From the NCBI RefSeq assembly GCF_012489685.1, contig NC_080041.1:35887780-35951779 (forward strand): a DNA stretch of 64,000 bases, written 5' to 3'. This DNA comes from Lotus japonicus. Lineage: Eukaryota; Streptophyta; Magnoliopsida; Fabales; Fabaceae. Every line of letters starts with the position of its first letter. The stretch's first letter is position 1. Under the pieces are notes generated by a model that worked only from the letters and a program-made list of their open reading frames with translations, searched no databases and was not told the origin of the DNA. The translations under genes and the position numbers were made by a program. Of the stretch, positions 42,587 to 54,859 are shown piece by piece.

Positions 42587-44940
42587 GTGTTGGTCAAGCC
42601 GACGCTAATTTCCCGCCATAAATTATATAGCTATACAAAACACACTACGTTTACATTTATGGAAAACTTGTCATCATCGTTCAGATGGACAAATTCCTAT
42701 GGTTTATGTCATGATGAAAGCCCGTGATTTCTTTATATGATTAGACATCTATTATATAATCAAATTCTTTATTGCATCATTATAAAAAAAATCTTCATTG
42801 CACACTTTAATTTCCATGTTGTAAAGCTGGTCCCAACTATATAGTAATAAAGAAGACCACTCAATAAATATCCTGTCTCTTGAGATACAGTTGTCCATAT
42901 ATAAAGTTTAAGGTGTAGAAATGCGATTAGATCTCCCATACACTTTTTTTTAATAGAAATACAATAACTAGAACCCGTAAACCAAAAATCAATTAAACAA
43001 TGATCCGGGTCGGGTTTCTAGATCCAAAATATTCCGAACAGCTGCAGTAAAAAAAAATTTCAACACGATATTTTCATATTGTTTATGACACACCATAAAA
43101 ATAAGTACTATAATTAGGTAGTGCTTGTAATTTATAAGTAGTTTGAGATTAAAAAAGATGTAACTCAATCATTGAATGCTTTGTTACAAACTTATATATC
43201 TTGCAAAAAAATGACAATATATCACAAATTATACTAAATTAAAAAATATCGAGTACTCACTGACTGAATATAGTTTAATACTCCCATCAACGGTTGGATT
43301 ATTATGAAACTTTTGTAGGGATAATTATCAAGTAACAGAAATATCAAAACATTTTGTCAACATCGATCTAGGGTTACTGCATATTCAATAGCAATGGAGA
43401 AACCTATAAAACCTTCCGCAATAATATATAGCAAGACCCAAACAAAAGCTTTTATCTATGATTCTATACTAATAGTAGCTTTTAGATGCTACATTGGGGA
43501 CCGGTTTCCATTAAAGGAATGGAAAAAATTATTTGCATGTAGTATAAACAAATGGATCATAATAGATTTAACATTCAATAAAGAGCTAGTTCCCCACTTT
43601 TCAACGCTATCAAACACATAACTTACAATTTTTATACCACTTGCAATGCCATTAGAAACACACCTAGAAAAAGTAGGTTACAAAATTTACACGACTTGCT
43701 AGAACCCATACTCCTATCAATAATAATTGTGGGACCTAAAAAATACTAGACATCTAACAAATATACATGTTAGCGGCGACTTTAATTTTAACCTAAAAAT
43801 TACTGCTAATATATATGTCTGCTAGATATAATCAATGCAAATATGTATATCTAATGAATGTTACGAGATTTTTGTATGTCTACTCTACTGTAATTGTTTG
43901 TGGTTTGGTCCCCTAAATGAAAAGGGGGGTTATAGACTATAGTGTCAGCAGCAAACAAACACACCTGTAATAATTTTGAAATTGATTTTGATGTTATACA
44001 GTTGGAATTTAACTAGGAATGTGCATTGAAGTGCCAGAATTTACCGTGTCCTCTTTCTTTGTTGACAAACAGAGAAACCCCATGAACTTTCATCATGTGG
44101 TCTTGGGAATCGCATTTCATGATCTTTTTCCGTTTTAGGAAATGTTCAACTTCCATAATGTTGGTCACGAGAAAGAAGATGCATGCTTTGTGAGATTATA
44201 TAGTTGGTAAGGTTCCACATGGCGCGCAGTTTTGTCACTATGAATTCACTTATTCATGATATCACATGGTGTGTTCTACCTTCTTATAGTGGAGCATGAT
44301 CTCAAACTCATTGAGGGCACATGCTAGTTCTGTTTTTATGTGAATTGTTCTTATACCAACTCCTCCACTCATAATGGGAAGAGTAATTTGCCAGTTTTAG
44401 TGGTCATTCATAAAGGTTATACCCGACTCGAATAAGATTTTCTCAATAGTTTAAATAAAAAATTATCCTTAGAAGAAAGGGAAAGCGCGCTTGAATGAAT
44501 TAAGATGATTTGCAGTGAGCAAGAATCAATGACTTGCTAGGTTGGTAAGAGAATAAGTCGAGAAGCAATGGCCTGGATTGACAAGGTTGGCCTAGTGAGT
44601 GTTTATTTGTAATGCAAGTGATCAAAAATGAAAAATTGTTAACTACATTGTGCTATTTAGATAGAGTAATGATATATAAATCGTGACCAAATTGTTTGCT
44701 GAAGTCCCCATCTTTTAATTATAATATGAAATTAATGGAAATAGTTGTAGGTGCTTGCTCTGGTGCCCAAAAATCCAGGTGAGTGTATTGTACAGGAGTG
44801 ACATGTACCAATTAAATGATTACACTTAATAAATGAGTGATGACCTTGTCCCATTTTATATTTGTACCCCTTCTTTTCATTATTTACATAATAACCCCAA
44901 TTTTATTGAACTAACTCAATAAGACCCCCTTTTATTTCAA
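42587..44940. other. Spacer, no gene seen
   Basis: Starts with CCGACGCTAA, part of an imperfect palindrome with TTAGTGTTGG (42584-42608). The open frame 43394-43621 has no recognised domain. Nothing else is supported. Confidence 0.5.
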
Positions 44941-45582
44941 ACACGTGATTCAAATGTTCTTCATCTTCTTTAAGCACCCATTATCAAAACCCACACACTC
45001 AATCTCTTCCATTTCCACTTTCTCACTCTTTTCTCAATCTCACTCAAAACGAAACCCAAAAACCTTTCAAACCCAGAAACCCTTTAACAAAAACCCATTT
45101 AAACCCAAAAGCCCTCACCCAAAACAGATCTCAGTACCTTCAACCCTAGAAACTCACTCTTTGTTATTTCATGTAACATGTTTCTTGATTTTCTCTTTAA
45201 AGTTCGTTCTTTTCAGATTCTGTTTTTTTTTTCGGAATTCCCTGAAAAAAGAAATTGTTGATGATTTTAGCTTTGCTCCCAGGATTTCTATCGGCTTTTA
45301 TCATTCGTTCTCAGTTGGATTGTGTTTGTGTTGTTGTGATTCATCCTATATGTTATAGCAATTTCTTGCACTCTGAAAGTTTTCAGTTTGATATTGGATG
45401 ATATTGGACATTATTGGCGATTTTTTATTTGAGCTTTGAATTCCCCTTTTTGGTATAATTTCCCATTTTAAATTAATCATCTTCTCTTCCAAGAAAAACT
45501 GAATCATGTTCAGCAGCGTGACAACCTAGGTTTCATTTGGGTTTTGTTGCATGTGCAAGTGATTTCAAAAGAGGACTGAAAT
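44941..45582 (+). other. C-rich leader-like stretch, possible gene remnant
   Basis: The frame 44945-45358 is rich in AAACCC and TTCC and looks like a plant 5' untranslated leader rather than protein. No following coding exon is visible. Confidence 0.3.
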
Positions 45583-45583
45583 G

Positions 45584-45646
<63 letters not shown>
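45583..45646. repeat. (TAA)n microsatellite, about 21 units
   Basis: Uninterrupted ATA/TAA trinucleotide run. Confidence 0.95.
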
Positions 45647-45648
<2 letters not shown>

Positions 45649-45717
45649 ATGGGGCTGATTTAAAGTTATAATAAGTTTGGAGCAGTGCTATTTGGTACGA
45701 AGGTCTAAGGTACGAGA

Positions 45718-45878
45718 GTGCACGAGGAGCAATTAGTGGCGGTTTTGCGGTGCCATGAAAAAATTCAAATTTAATATTTTTCTGGCGGTTTAAAACCGCC
45801 ACTAAAATGCGGTGCTTTAATAACCGTATACGTAACACATTTCTGGCGGTTTGAAACCGCCAGAAACTGCCTCGTGCT
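45718..45878. repeat. Foldback with two GGCGGTTT palindromes
   Basis: GTGCACGAGG at 45719-45728 pairs with CCTCGTGC at 45870-45877. Inside are TGGCGGTTT..AAACCGCCA palindromes at 45783-45801 and 45842-45864. It shares its motif with the Tourist-like MITE at 42.3 kb. Probably a MITE whose exact ends are not clear. Confidence 0.6.
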
Positions 45879-46790
45879 TGGTGCACGAGACCCCACCTCA
45901 TTTCCCACAGCATTTTCCATAAGTTTGTGTTCTTAATTAATTACTGATCAAAAGAATATTTACAGATGTAAATATGTAATTGGTACATGTCATTTTTGTA
46001 CCATACCCATAAAAAATTTCCTGTACCACAGAAATTGCCATAGTTGTATAGGGCCCAAGAGCCGAAGCTCATTAGAATTAGTGGAACTTCTATCAATACT
46101 CTCTCCCTAAAAAATAGCCCAATCCTCAAGGCTTGTGTGTTTGGTTCGTGGCCTATAGTAGCTGTTGATGGAAGTATTGGGGGGCTGAACAAGGCCTCTT
46201 GTGCAAGAAGCTTGTGGGCTACTATCTCATCCAGAAGGGTGTTGGTGCCTTTTCCAAGTATTGGCAATATAATTTGTGCAAGGTGTTTGTTGGGGTTGTA
46301 TTGGAGCCGCACCAATCAGCCAACGGTGGGGAGCAACGCCAAGGTTAAATTTAGCTAGTTAGATTCTGGATAGCCGACTACAAGATCTAGAATAGGCTGA
46401 TTTAGCGTTAAAATTTAGTGTCGTCAAGACACTAACGCTAAATTTAGCACATTAGAGTCGACTTAGCCGATGTAAATTCTAAAAAAAATAGTTTAAATGT
46501 AACATCAGCTAGATTGATGCTAAATCACGTTGGATTTTGGTCGCTACAATCGGCACGCGCAAATGCTAAAATCACTAGCCAACGTAGCTTTCTTCCCATC
46601 GGTGTTTAGTGTCACTTGTATTGGGTTAAGTACCTCTTGTACTTCTATTCAATATATTTCTTATTGCCTATCAAAAAACAAATGTCGGTTGTAGACCGAT
46701 GCTAAAATCACCAGCAAACTTAGTGTTGGAGTACATATCAATGCGCATGGTCTAATTAGTATAGTAGCGCCGGCCAAGTTAACACTATGT
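45879..46790. other. Spacer with TTAGCGT palindromes and a LINE-like tail
   Basis: 46401-46443 holds nested palindromes (TTTAGCGTTA/TAACGCTAAA and AGTGTC/GACACT). 46610-46677 ends like a plant LINE 3' end (TACCTCTTGTACTTCTATTC.. to TATCAAAAAA). The frames at 46044-46358 on both strands have no recognised domain. Confidence 0.45.
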
Positions 46791-47135
46791 TTCATTGATT
46801 TCTCCGCCCGATCTTCAATCACACCCTTCTATCCTTCATTCTTCAAACCATAACACTCATTCTCTCTCTCATCCGCCACCCTTACTTCCAGTGACTCCCT
46901 TCTCCTCTGCCATTGTCACCCTCTTCTTCTCCCTCGAGCCCTCCCTCGTCCTCTTCCTCCGCCACTGTCATCTTCTTCTTCTCCCTTGGCCCCCCCTCCT
47001 TCGCCACCCTTACCTTCCCCCCACCTTCTCTCTCTCAGCCTCTTGCTCATTCCTTTGTGACGCTTCAAGATTTTCCAGCCTCCTCCCTGCACCGCCCGAT
47101 CTACTACGAGTTTACCTCCCCACTAATGCGCAGTC
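46791..47135. other. CT-rich stretch interrupted by the 47.1-kb solo LTR
   Basis: Pyrimidine-rich with TCCTC/CCACC repeats, continuing at 49394. The apparent Pro/Ser/Leu-rich frames follow from base composition and are not supported as genes. Confidence 0.5.
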
Positions 47136-49393
47136 TGTAACACCCTCTAAACCTCGCGTAAACATTATAGCATAAATAAGAGTAAAATGCATAACACAGA
47201 GGGTGTCACATTTATTCTCCAAAACATAAATCAAAACATATGTCATGTTCATAATAAGAATATAAATTCCAACTTTAATGTCAAAACATTATATGCATAG
47301 CACAACGGATTTATTTCAATTACAAGATAAAACATAATCCAAAAATAAATAAAGAGATTTCATAAATTATCTCCTAACATCCAGGTACAATACTAAACGT
47401 TTTCCCGTGTTACATAACAGAGCATGACTCACATCACTAAAAACATATCTAAAGACTAGCTCCTCCAACTAACCCTCGCGAGAAGCTCCACTATACTCGG
47501 TACCTGAGCGATGTCGCATAGAACATCATTCCAACAGAAGGGTGAGAACTCATATCATATGGATAAGCATAATAATAAATAATGTAAAAACTTATCTATG
47601 TTCCACATAAATTCTTCACACTTCACTAACAAATAATAAATTATGTAATTTAATATAATCAATCTACTTTACAGATATGACAATACTCCATAATTAACAA
47701 CTCAAGTAAAATAAATATAATTGTCTCCAATTACCACTACAACAAACCGCTCCAAAAATATCACAATTATCATTAATTAGCATCAACAGCTCTCTAAGGC
47801 CTAACATAGCAATTTTACAATAACAAATACGACTCAAGTGACACCCGTGCAAATGTCTTTGGTACCAAAGTTGTTATCCTTAGCGGTATCACCGCGTCTA
47901 CTCCAGACAGATAACCACCAATAAAGCCTTCTCTCTAGGCTTTCAAAACCACTCCAGTTTTGGGACAAGTCACTAGGCTCCACGAGAACTAGCAAACATT
48001 GCCTCTTGACAACTATGCAGTGTATTGTGCAAAACTCAACTAACATATGCATATTCAGACCATCTCCAAGTCTTAATTATTTTAGCATATTCATCATCAA
48101 CTCAACAATTCACATCATCTCCTATTTCACAAAACACACACTTACATGTTATCAATCACACAACTTGCAATCACAGTAACTTAGCAACTTAACACTAAAC
48201 ATCAATTCAGAAACAACATCATATAATGAACTATTAAAAATATATAAATTAAATATAATTCATATATAAAGGTTCTGCAACTATTATATAAAAATTGGAT
48301 TCTTCCTAATTTTTCCCAAAAAGTCGTCATCTCCCTGCACCATTCCCTGCACCATCCCCCTCATGCGCGCACTACCGCGGGCACCACTACCTACATGCGC
48401 CACCTCCCTCGCGTGCAACACTCGACATGGCTGCGCGCCTTGCGCATCACCGCGCGCGCGCACCACATCTTTTTTCAAAAACAATATTTGCACATCAAAT
48501 GACTCAGTTTATTCAAAACGGTTATAACTGTACAACAACCTAGGCGAATTTTTAAATACCTCAAATACACTCAGAAAAATCCAATATTTTTATCATGGTT
48601 CCCTATACACGTTTTATAAATCCCTATAAATTTCAAGTCGAAATTCCAAGTAAAAAATTCAGGAAAAATCTAACACTAACAGCAGTTCGTGAGAAACGAG
48701 ACAGCTTAACCTATCATCACTAAAACGCATATAACTGGAGCTATAGACGTCGGAATGACGTGAAACAAGCGGAAAAAGTTTTATAACAGAAAGAGCTACA
48801 TATTTTATGAAGACTACTTCTTCATATTCGGTCATTAACACAGCTCGAAATAAGGTTCAAGAGCTCGTAAATTTCTACAGCCTCATGCGCGACGCGCTAC
48901 CCCCTCTCTTCCACCCACAATTCATAACCCTAAACTCAACAATCCACCTTCAGTTTAGAAAAATTGCATCCTAGGGTTCCTAAATCAGGCTTTCTATCAT
49001 TATCCACTATTATACCAATCCAAAGAACATGAATTCAAACCCTTACCTCTTGTAGACCAAATTCTAGGTTTCCTTCTCTTTTCTCCCCTTCTCTCTTTCA
49101 CGCTTCTTTTCTCCCTGCTCTACTAACTTCTCCAATTCACAATTTCTGATTTCTATCTTTCTATTTCACTCCTAACCCTTAAATAGTCTTACAATGGGCC
49201 CTACTCCCAACTACTCACTATAAAACCTCAAACCCTTATTTATCTATATCACATAATCACTTAATTATCTCATAAAATCACTTAATCACCTTATCATCTA
49301 ATTAAATCACATAATTCATCAAATTACCATATAGCATAATAATAATTAAAATAAAATAGTAAATAACCTAATAACGAAAAATGGGGTGTTACA
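47136..49393 (-). mobile_element. Ty3/gypsy solo LTR, 2.26 kb
   Basis: Begins TGTAACACCC and ends GGGGTGTTACA, flanked by the perfect 5-bp duplication CAGTC (47131-47135 and 49394-49398). Orientation is minus, judged from TATTTAAGGG (plus 49177-49186) and the leader-like GA-rich run that follows. No coding or second LTR inside. A GC-rich patch lies at 48350-48470. Confidence 0.9.
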
Positions 49394-49398
49394 CAGTC

Positions 49399-49535
49399 AG
49401 TGCAGGTGCATTGTGTCCCCTTTCTTGCTTCCGCACTACTTGCCACCTCACTTATTTGACCCCCAGTGTCGCTGCTCCCCACTAACTTGTGCCTATTCCG
49501 CCCCATTGTGCCTGCCCACTACAGCACCACCACTA
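49399..49535. other. Continuation of the CT-rich host stretch
   Basis: Resumes the sequence left at 47135. No gene seen. Confidence 0.5.
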
Positions 49536-50080
49536 AGGTTGACAACAGACCCCGTGGGTGCGGGTATGACCATTCCCACACCCGAACCCAAACTCAAACC
49601 TAAACCCAATATGGGTGCAAGAGTTAAATCCAAACCCAAACCTCTGGGTTTCGGGTTACCCAAACTCGAAACCCGATGTGAGTACCGAACCCGCAAAAAA
49701 CCCAAAAACCCGACCCGAAAAAAACATGTACATAAGAGAACAACATGAACATATGCTGATTAAACCTCATCATTTTTCCAATATAAAGGAAAAAAATATA
49801 GTTCATGAACATAAGCTGATAAACAACATAATTCATGGATTTTTTAAGTTAAAGAAAACCCTATTTAGTAACTTTAATAGTATATATAAGGGTTGGTAAT
49901 TACATGCATAAGGCTTCGGGTTTGAGTTTGAGTGCGGGTTTAATCAATCTCACACCCGAACCCAAACAGATTTTAAAATTTGCGTGAAACCCAAACCCAA
50001 AGAAATTGGGTGTCGCCCAAAATTTCGTGTTGGGTTCGGGCCCCGCATGTATGGGTTTTCCTGTCATCTCTATCAACTGC
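49536..50080. mobile_element. Possible hAT-like non-autonomous element with CCCAAACCC-rich ends
   Basis: Both ends are full of ACCCGAACCCAAAC-type words in inverted orientation (49541-49710 and 49905-50060), around an AT-rich centre. Degenerate telomere-like ends of this kind are common in plant hAT MITEs. No clear 8-bp duplication was found, so class and borders are tentative. Confidence 0.4.
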
Positions 50081-50085
50081 CAGCC

Positions 50086-52583
50086 TGATGATCCAAAATA
50101 TGCACAGGAAAAGGGGAGGAGGGGTTTGAATTCTGTCATTCAAAAAAATTTAAGATCCAAATGATGGTTCATGTATAGACGATGAACTGAATTGTTTGGC
50201 GCAGCGAATAAGAAAGAGTAAATGAAAGAGAAAATGACACACATTTTTTTATATTGGTTCACCCCCAGAACGATAGGGTTACATCCAGTCCTCGACGTTA
50301 ACCGAGATTTCACTAAGGGTGAGTTCCAAGGACTCCTCCTTACAGGTATTCTTCAGTTTGCTTCCTCATGCAAGAGTATTCTTTAGCAATTGCCTCTCTA
50401 GTCATTGAGTATTATCGCCTCTCCAGGCAAGTATTATTTCAGAACTGCCTCTCTAGGCATTGAGTACTCTTAAAGCCTTTCCAAGCTAAGTATTATTTCA
50501 GAACTTCCTCTCCAGGCCTTGAGTACTCTTTGTCCCTGCCTCTCTAGGCAGATGAGTATTCTTTGGCCACTACCTCTCCATGCATTGAGTATTCTTAACG
50601 CTTCTCCAGACCCAAGTATTCTTTTGCCACAGCCTCTCCAGGAATTAAGTATTCTTAACGCCTCTCCAGGCCCAAGTATTCTCTTGCCATTGCCTCTCCA
50701 GGCATTGAGTATTCTTTTGACCCTGCCTCTCCAAGCACAAGTATTCTAAGGAATCCACCTCGCAAGTATTATCAAAACTCCTTACAAGTATTATTAGGAC
50801 TCCTCCTTACAAATATAAAAGACTTCTCTTAAATGATCTTTTTCAAGACTATTTCTACTACTTTACAATCTCTTATGAATAAGAGAGATAATAGTAAAAT
50901 GAAGCACTAAGAACTATAAAGTATTATAGAATTACTTTATGTTCTTTTACAACAAGGATGAAATGAAAAGATAAATCTCCTAAGTGTGATTCTCCTCGTT
51001 GCTGAGGCTGATGATGGTGTCTTCTTCTGAGCTCAAGCCTCTAGACTTTTCTTCAGACGATAAGAATATGTTCTTGAGAGCACGTTTGGAAATACTGAAC
51101 TGTGTTAGAATATTCTAATTGAATCCCAATTCAGATTTCAAAAATTCTAGTGTTTGGACTTGCAAAAGCCAACTTGTGAAATCTTCAAGTCTTCATATTT
51201 ATAGCTCCTGATCTTCTGTGAGTAGAGATTTAGCCGTTGGATGGTCTTCGCAGAAATTATGAATGTTGCATCGAACTGTGCTGAAGTCAGTAAAGCGTGT
51301 TGAATTGGTACAACTCGATGCAGACCTATTGCTTTGGAAGTTGCAATTTGTTTAGCATAGGTTGAAGCTACTATGCGTTGAGATGACCAAACAACTCTTT
51401 GATAGATGGAGCGTTGTGCCCTCAACCTTGGTTACTGCACCTTGTCAGATCACGTGCTGCTGCAGATGTCGAGACTTCTTTGATATGCTTCCTTGTGGAC
51501 TTCCTTCATTCAGACGATGATGTATATTCCACTAATGAGGTAGCTTGTTTCCAGTGAGTTACTTCGTCTCTTCACCTTTCAACAAATGTTTTTCTATCTC
51601 CCCTTTTTGCCTTTATGACGTAGACGATGGTTGTAGGCAAAATGACTTGAAGCTTCTTCCTTAGGAGATGGATGAACTGATGATGTCTGGCTGAGGAACA
51701 GTCGACATAGACGATGAACTTCATCCCATTCCTATAGAGAGATAAGGGAAAACTTTAGGTATGAAGGTTATGATGGTTTCCCTTGGTCATTGTGCATATT
51801 TGATGGTTGCTTGAAGCTTTGCACTTTGACCTCTCTCTCTTCTGTGTTGTCAAAGATATTTTTCATATTGACATGATGTTTCCTTTCTCCGGACACAGCT
51901 TCTTCTGATTGGCCAGCTTGAGTTCGACGATTGATTTTCCTTTGCAAGTTGTCATTTCTTTCTTCTGCACACGGTCGTTCTTTCTCCATAAGACGATCCT
52001 GTTATTCTGTTGGAAGGTCTTATGATCTTCTGCTGACAGCGCTTCTTTCAATCAGGTTTCTGATGTCTCATGTCTTGTGTTCTTTTATTCTTTGCTCAGA
52101 ATCTTCCCGTTGAAGAATCATATCTCTTTGTTGTAGTAGTTTCTTTTGTTGAGACGATCTTCAACTTTCTTCTTGATATTCCTTGTCATCATTGAGTCCG
52201 AAGATAGAATGTACTTTGTTGAGCTTCGTCTTTTCCTTGTGTAGACGGTCTTTGCAGATATAACTTTTCCTCTTTGCAATTGGACCATCTGAAAGAGCAG
52301 ATGACTAATTACTTAGACTGTCCTTGTTTGTCCCGAATTTCAATGAATTTGAAATCTCAGATGAAACCAGTAGATCATAAGTTATTAGTTCTTTGACTAT
52401 GCTTGTTTGTCTTGAGATTCAATTCATATGAAGTTACAAGACGTAACAAGTAAGTCACATTTAAGTAGCTTCTGAAAAGTAAACAACAAGAGTTCCTTAG
52501 TTATCATTAATAACTATGGGAAGACTCTTGAAAATTGTTATCATTCAAAACAAGATACACGATGAAGGCGTTTGAACCTAACA
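50086..52583 (-). mobile_element. Solo LTR of a SIRE-related copia family
   Basis: The minus strand starts TGTTAGGTTCAAACG and ends ..TTTTCCTGTGCATATTTT..ATCATCA. Both ends resemble the LTR at 54860-56237. Flanks CAGCC (50081-50085) and CAACC (52584-52588) match at 4 of 5. It holds a minisatellite (50330-50770), a TATA box (plus 51194-51205) and an internal polypurine-like AAAAAGGGGAGAT near 51600. At 2.5 kb it is longer than its relative, so a rearranged two-LTR remnant is possible. Confidence 0.6.
50330..50770 (-). repeat. LTR minisatellite built on CCTCTCCAGGC..GAGTATTCTT
   Basis: About a dozen diverged 30- to 60-bp units alternating CTCTCCAGGCATTGAGTATT and CCAAGTATTCT variants. Confidence 0.85.
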
Positions 52584-52588
52584 CAACC

Positions 52589-52967
52589 AACTACTGCCTT
52601 ATTAAGTAGAGCTAATAATTTTTTTTGTGACTTATTTTGATTTGTGTTAGACATATTTGTGGTGTGATAGACATGTTTATGATATGTGACATAAAACCAA
52701 TATTCTTTATAATAATTTAGATATTTGTAAAAGACACTGAGAAAGAGTATTAGACTATTTGCAGATTAATGGAAGACCATAATAGAGGAACTATCTCTAA
52801 CATAAAAATTTTTGTTGGTATAGAAATTATGATTGGGAATGTAGATACAAAAGATTGAAATAGTTGTTGACTTGCTTTGAAAAGTTAGAGCTGCAAAAAT
52901 GTTGAATCAGGTAAAGGACCAAAGTAATAATTGTAATAAAATATAATATAATATATATATATTTTTG
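52589..52967. other. Spacer and probable 3' untranslated part of the LINE
   Basis: AT-rich; no gene seen. Confidence 0.5.
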
Positions 52968-53560
52968 TTACAATGAAGGGATTAGCCTCAAGAAACTAAG
53001 ACAACACAGAGAGCCCAAAACAAGAGAGGACCTAGAACTGTGATCCTTCACCAGCAGAGAATGGCACTCACCAAAGGGTGAGTCAAACCAATGGCTACCA
53101 AAGGAGAGGTTCAGGCCAACCTTAGCAAGGTAATTCGATAGGGAATTGGAATCCCGATGAGTGTACTCGAAGAAAAGGGCTCCATGAGCATCTTGGAGCC
53201 GAAAAATCTTCTGGGCAATGTGCACATATTGATAAGAGTTGACTTCCCGATTACATAGCAACTGCATTACATCCATGGAATCACTTTCGACAATTACTTG
53301 TCGAAAATCCAAGCTCATGACCAGCTCTACAACGGTAATGACCGCTAACAGCTCTGTGAGGAACACATTTGTAGAGGCCAACACACCCAGGTTGCGCCCA
53401 AACCCCTTCAACAAACACCCTTATGAGTCTCGAACTACTCCGCCACAACTAGCCATTTGACTACTACTAAAAGCACAACCGACATTCACCTTAAGCCAAC
53501 CGGTATCAGGTCTAATCCAAATTGTACTGTTGTCCCTGGCCTGGCTGCAATCAAAGACTC
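52968..53560 (-). pseudogene. LINE RNase H-domain remnant
   Basis: The minus strand reads WIRPDTGWLKVNVGCAFSSS, CGGVVRDS, a stop, then LKGFGRNLGVL, TELLAVITVVELVMSLDF, RQVIVESDSMDVMQLL and FEYTHRDSNSLSNYLAKVGL, ending at 52968. This is the RNase H-like domain at the C-terminus of plant LINE ORF2 (RVT_3 type). The Glu and Asp of ELLAV and VESDS are kept, but the first catalytic Asp in KVNxD is lost and a stop splits the domain. No reverse transcriptase is present, so it is 5'-truncated as usual for LINEs. Confidence 0.75.
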
Positions 53561-54859
53561 CTCAAACCTGACCTTGGGTATTCCTTAGGGAGGGGACCAA
53601 CACCTCCGCATACGAAGACTGCTCGATATTGTTATTGATGTTAGTTTTTGCTGACAATTTGGCTTATGATTATTATTTCAATTGTATTCTAATTGTTGTA
53701 GACACGGTAGAAAATTTTCATCATACTAGCGCTAAATTATTTTTGTTGGGATTAATAATTAGCCAATTTCATCTCTTATTTTTTTTCTAATGGTAGATAG
53801 AGTTGAAAAATCTTGGTCATCAAGAAAATACTAAAATAAAAATGAAAAAGGAAAAACTAGAAAAATAACTACATTGATCAAATAAATAATGTTATAATAT
53901 AGTTTTCTATAAAAAAATATCAATTAATTACTATCAGTTCGTCCACAATATAACTATGATTGAACTATTAAACATTGAACTAGTACTTTGATCAGTTCAA
54001 TCAAACAACACAACGTCATAGAATTGGGACCTAGATCCTAATAAAAAAAAACCATAAAATAAATAAAATTTGGAAAAGACATTAAAACCGAACGAACAAA
54101 TTGCAAGAAGCAGCAACTAACAACATCAAGTAAGAAAAGTAGGAAGGGTCGCCAAGAACGAGCAAATAGAGTATAAGAAAATCAAATAGAATTAAAAACG
54201 CGAAGCAATGTATAAGAACAAGAAGCGGTGTTGGTGTGTGTTTCAAGGAGAAAGAGGCGCTTGCAATCTGATTAGGAAGGAGGAAGTACATTTTTTGTCA
54301 AAAAGGAGAAAGTACTAAGGAAACTCATAATTTGTAAAAGTTAAATCATAAAGCTCCAATAGTATTTAGGTTGTGTTATTTTAAGGCGCAAATTAATATT
54401 CTTACTAGATTTTACTCCTAAAAATATTTTGAGACTAAATAGATATTTTCCTGAAAAAATACCTCTGTGCTAGGGTTTGCATACACAGCTGTCGTTTCAA
54501 TGCCCTTGAGGTTCCTCCCATTTATGGGTCTCCTCCTCCTCTAAGAAGGTTTTCTTCCTCGCTTAGTAGGATTTTCTCCCCACAATACGTGGTGCTCCTC
54601 CACCTTAGGTTATTATTTAAATAAGTGAACTTTTTTGTTATGGTTTCCCCTTTTTTTCCTCAGTCACCACTTCCTCCCTCTTCTTTGTCGTTTCCTCTTC
54701 ACTGACTGTTCTCCACCGTCTCCTTCAATCACTGTAAGTTTGTATGCAGATCTGGTTTTGAGACGACGCGACCTCCACCTTGTTGTTGTCGTCGCTTTGA
54801 ACGCCATCTACAACCTAGGTTTGAGGCCACCTTCGCCACCGTCTTTCTCTAGCACGTTT
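53561..54859. other. Spacer, no gene seen
   Basis: Contains AT-rich DNA and, from 54480, a T/C-rich stretch with short frames only. Confidence 0.5.

Noticed and set aside
43394..43621. 75-codon plus-strand frame in the 43-kb spacer
   Set aside because: No recognisable motif, no neighbouring exon and ordinary AT-rich composition.
46795..47175. Pro/Ser/Leu-rich protein of 126 codons
   Set aside because: The frame follows from a CT-rich repeat and runs into the solo LTR at 47136; alternative frames are equally open.
47733..47750. CACTA transposon end (CACTACAACAAA)
   Set aside because: No matching inverted end or 3-bp duplication was found, and the word lies inside the 2.26-kb solo LTR.
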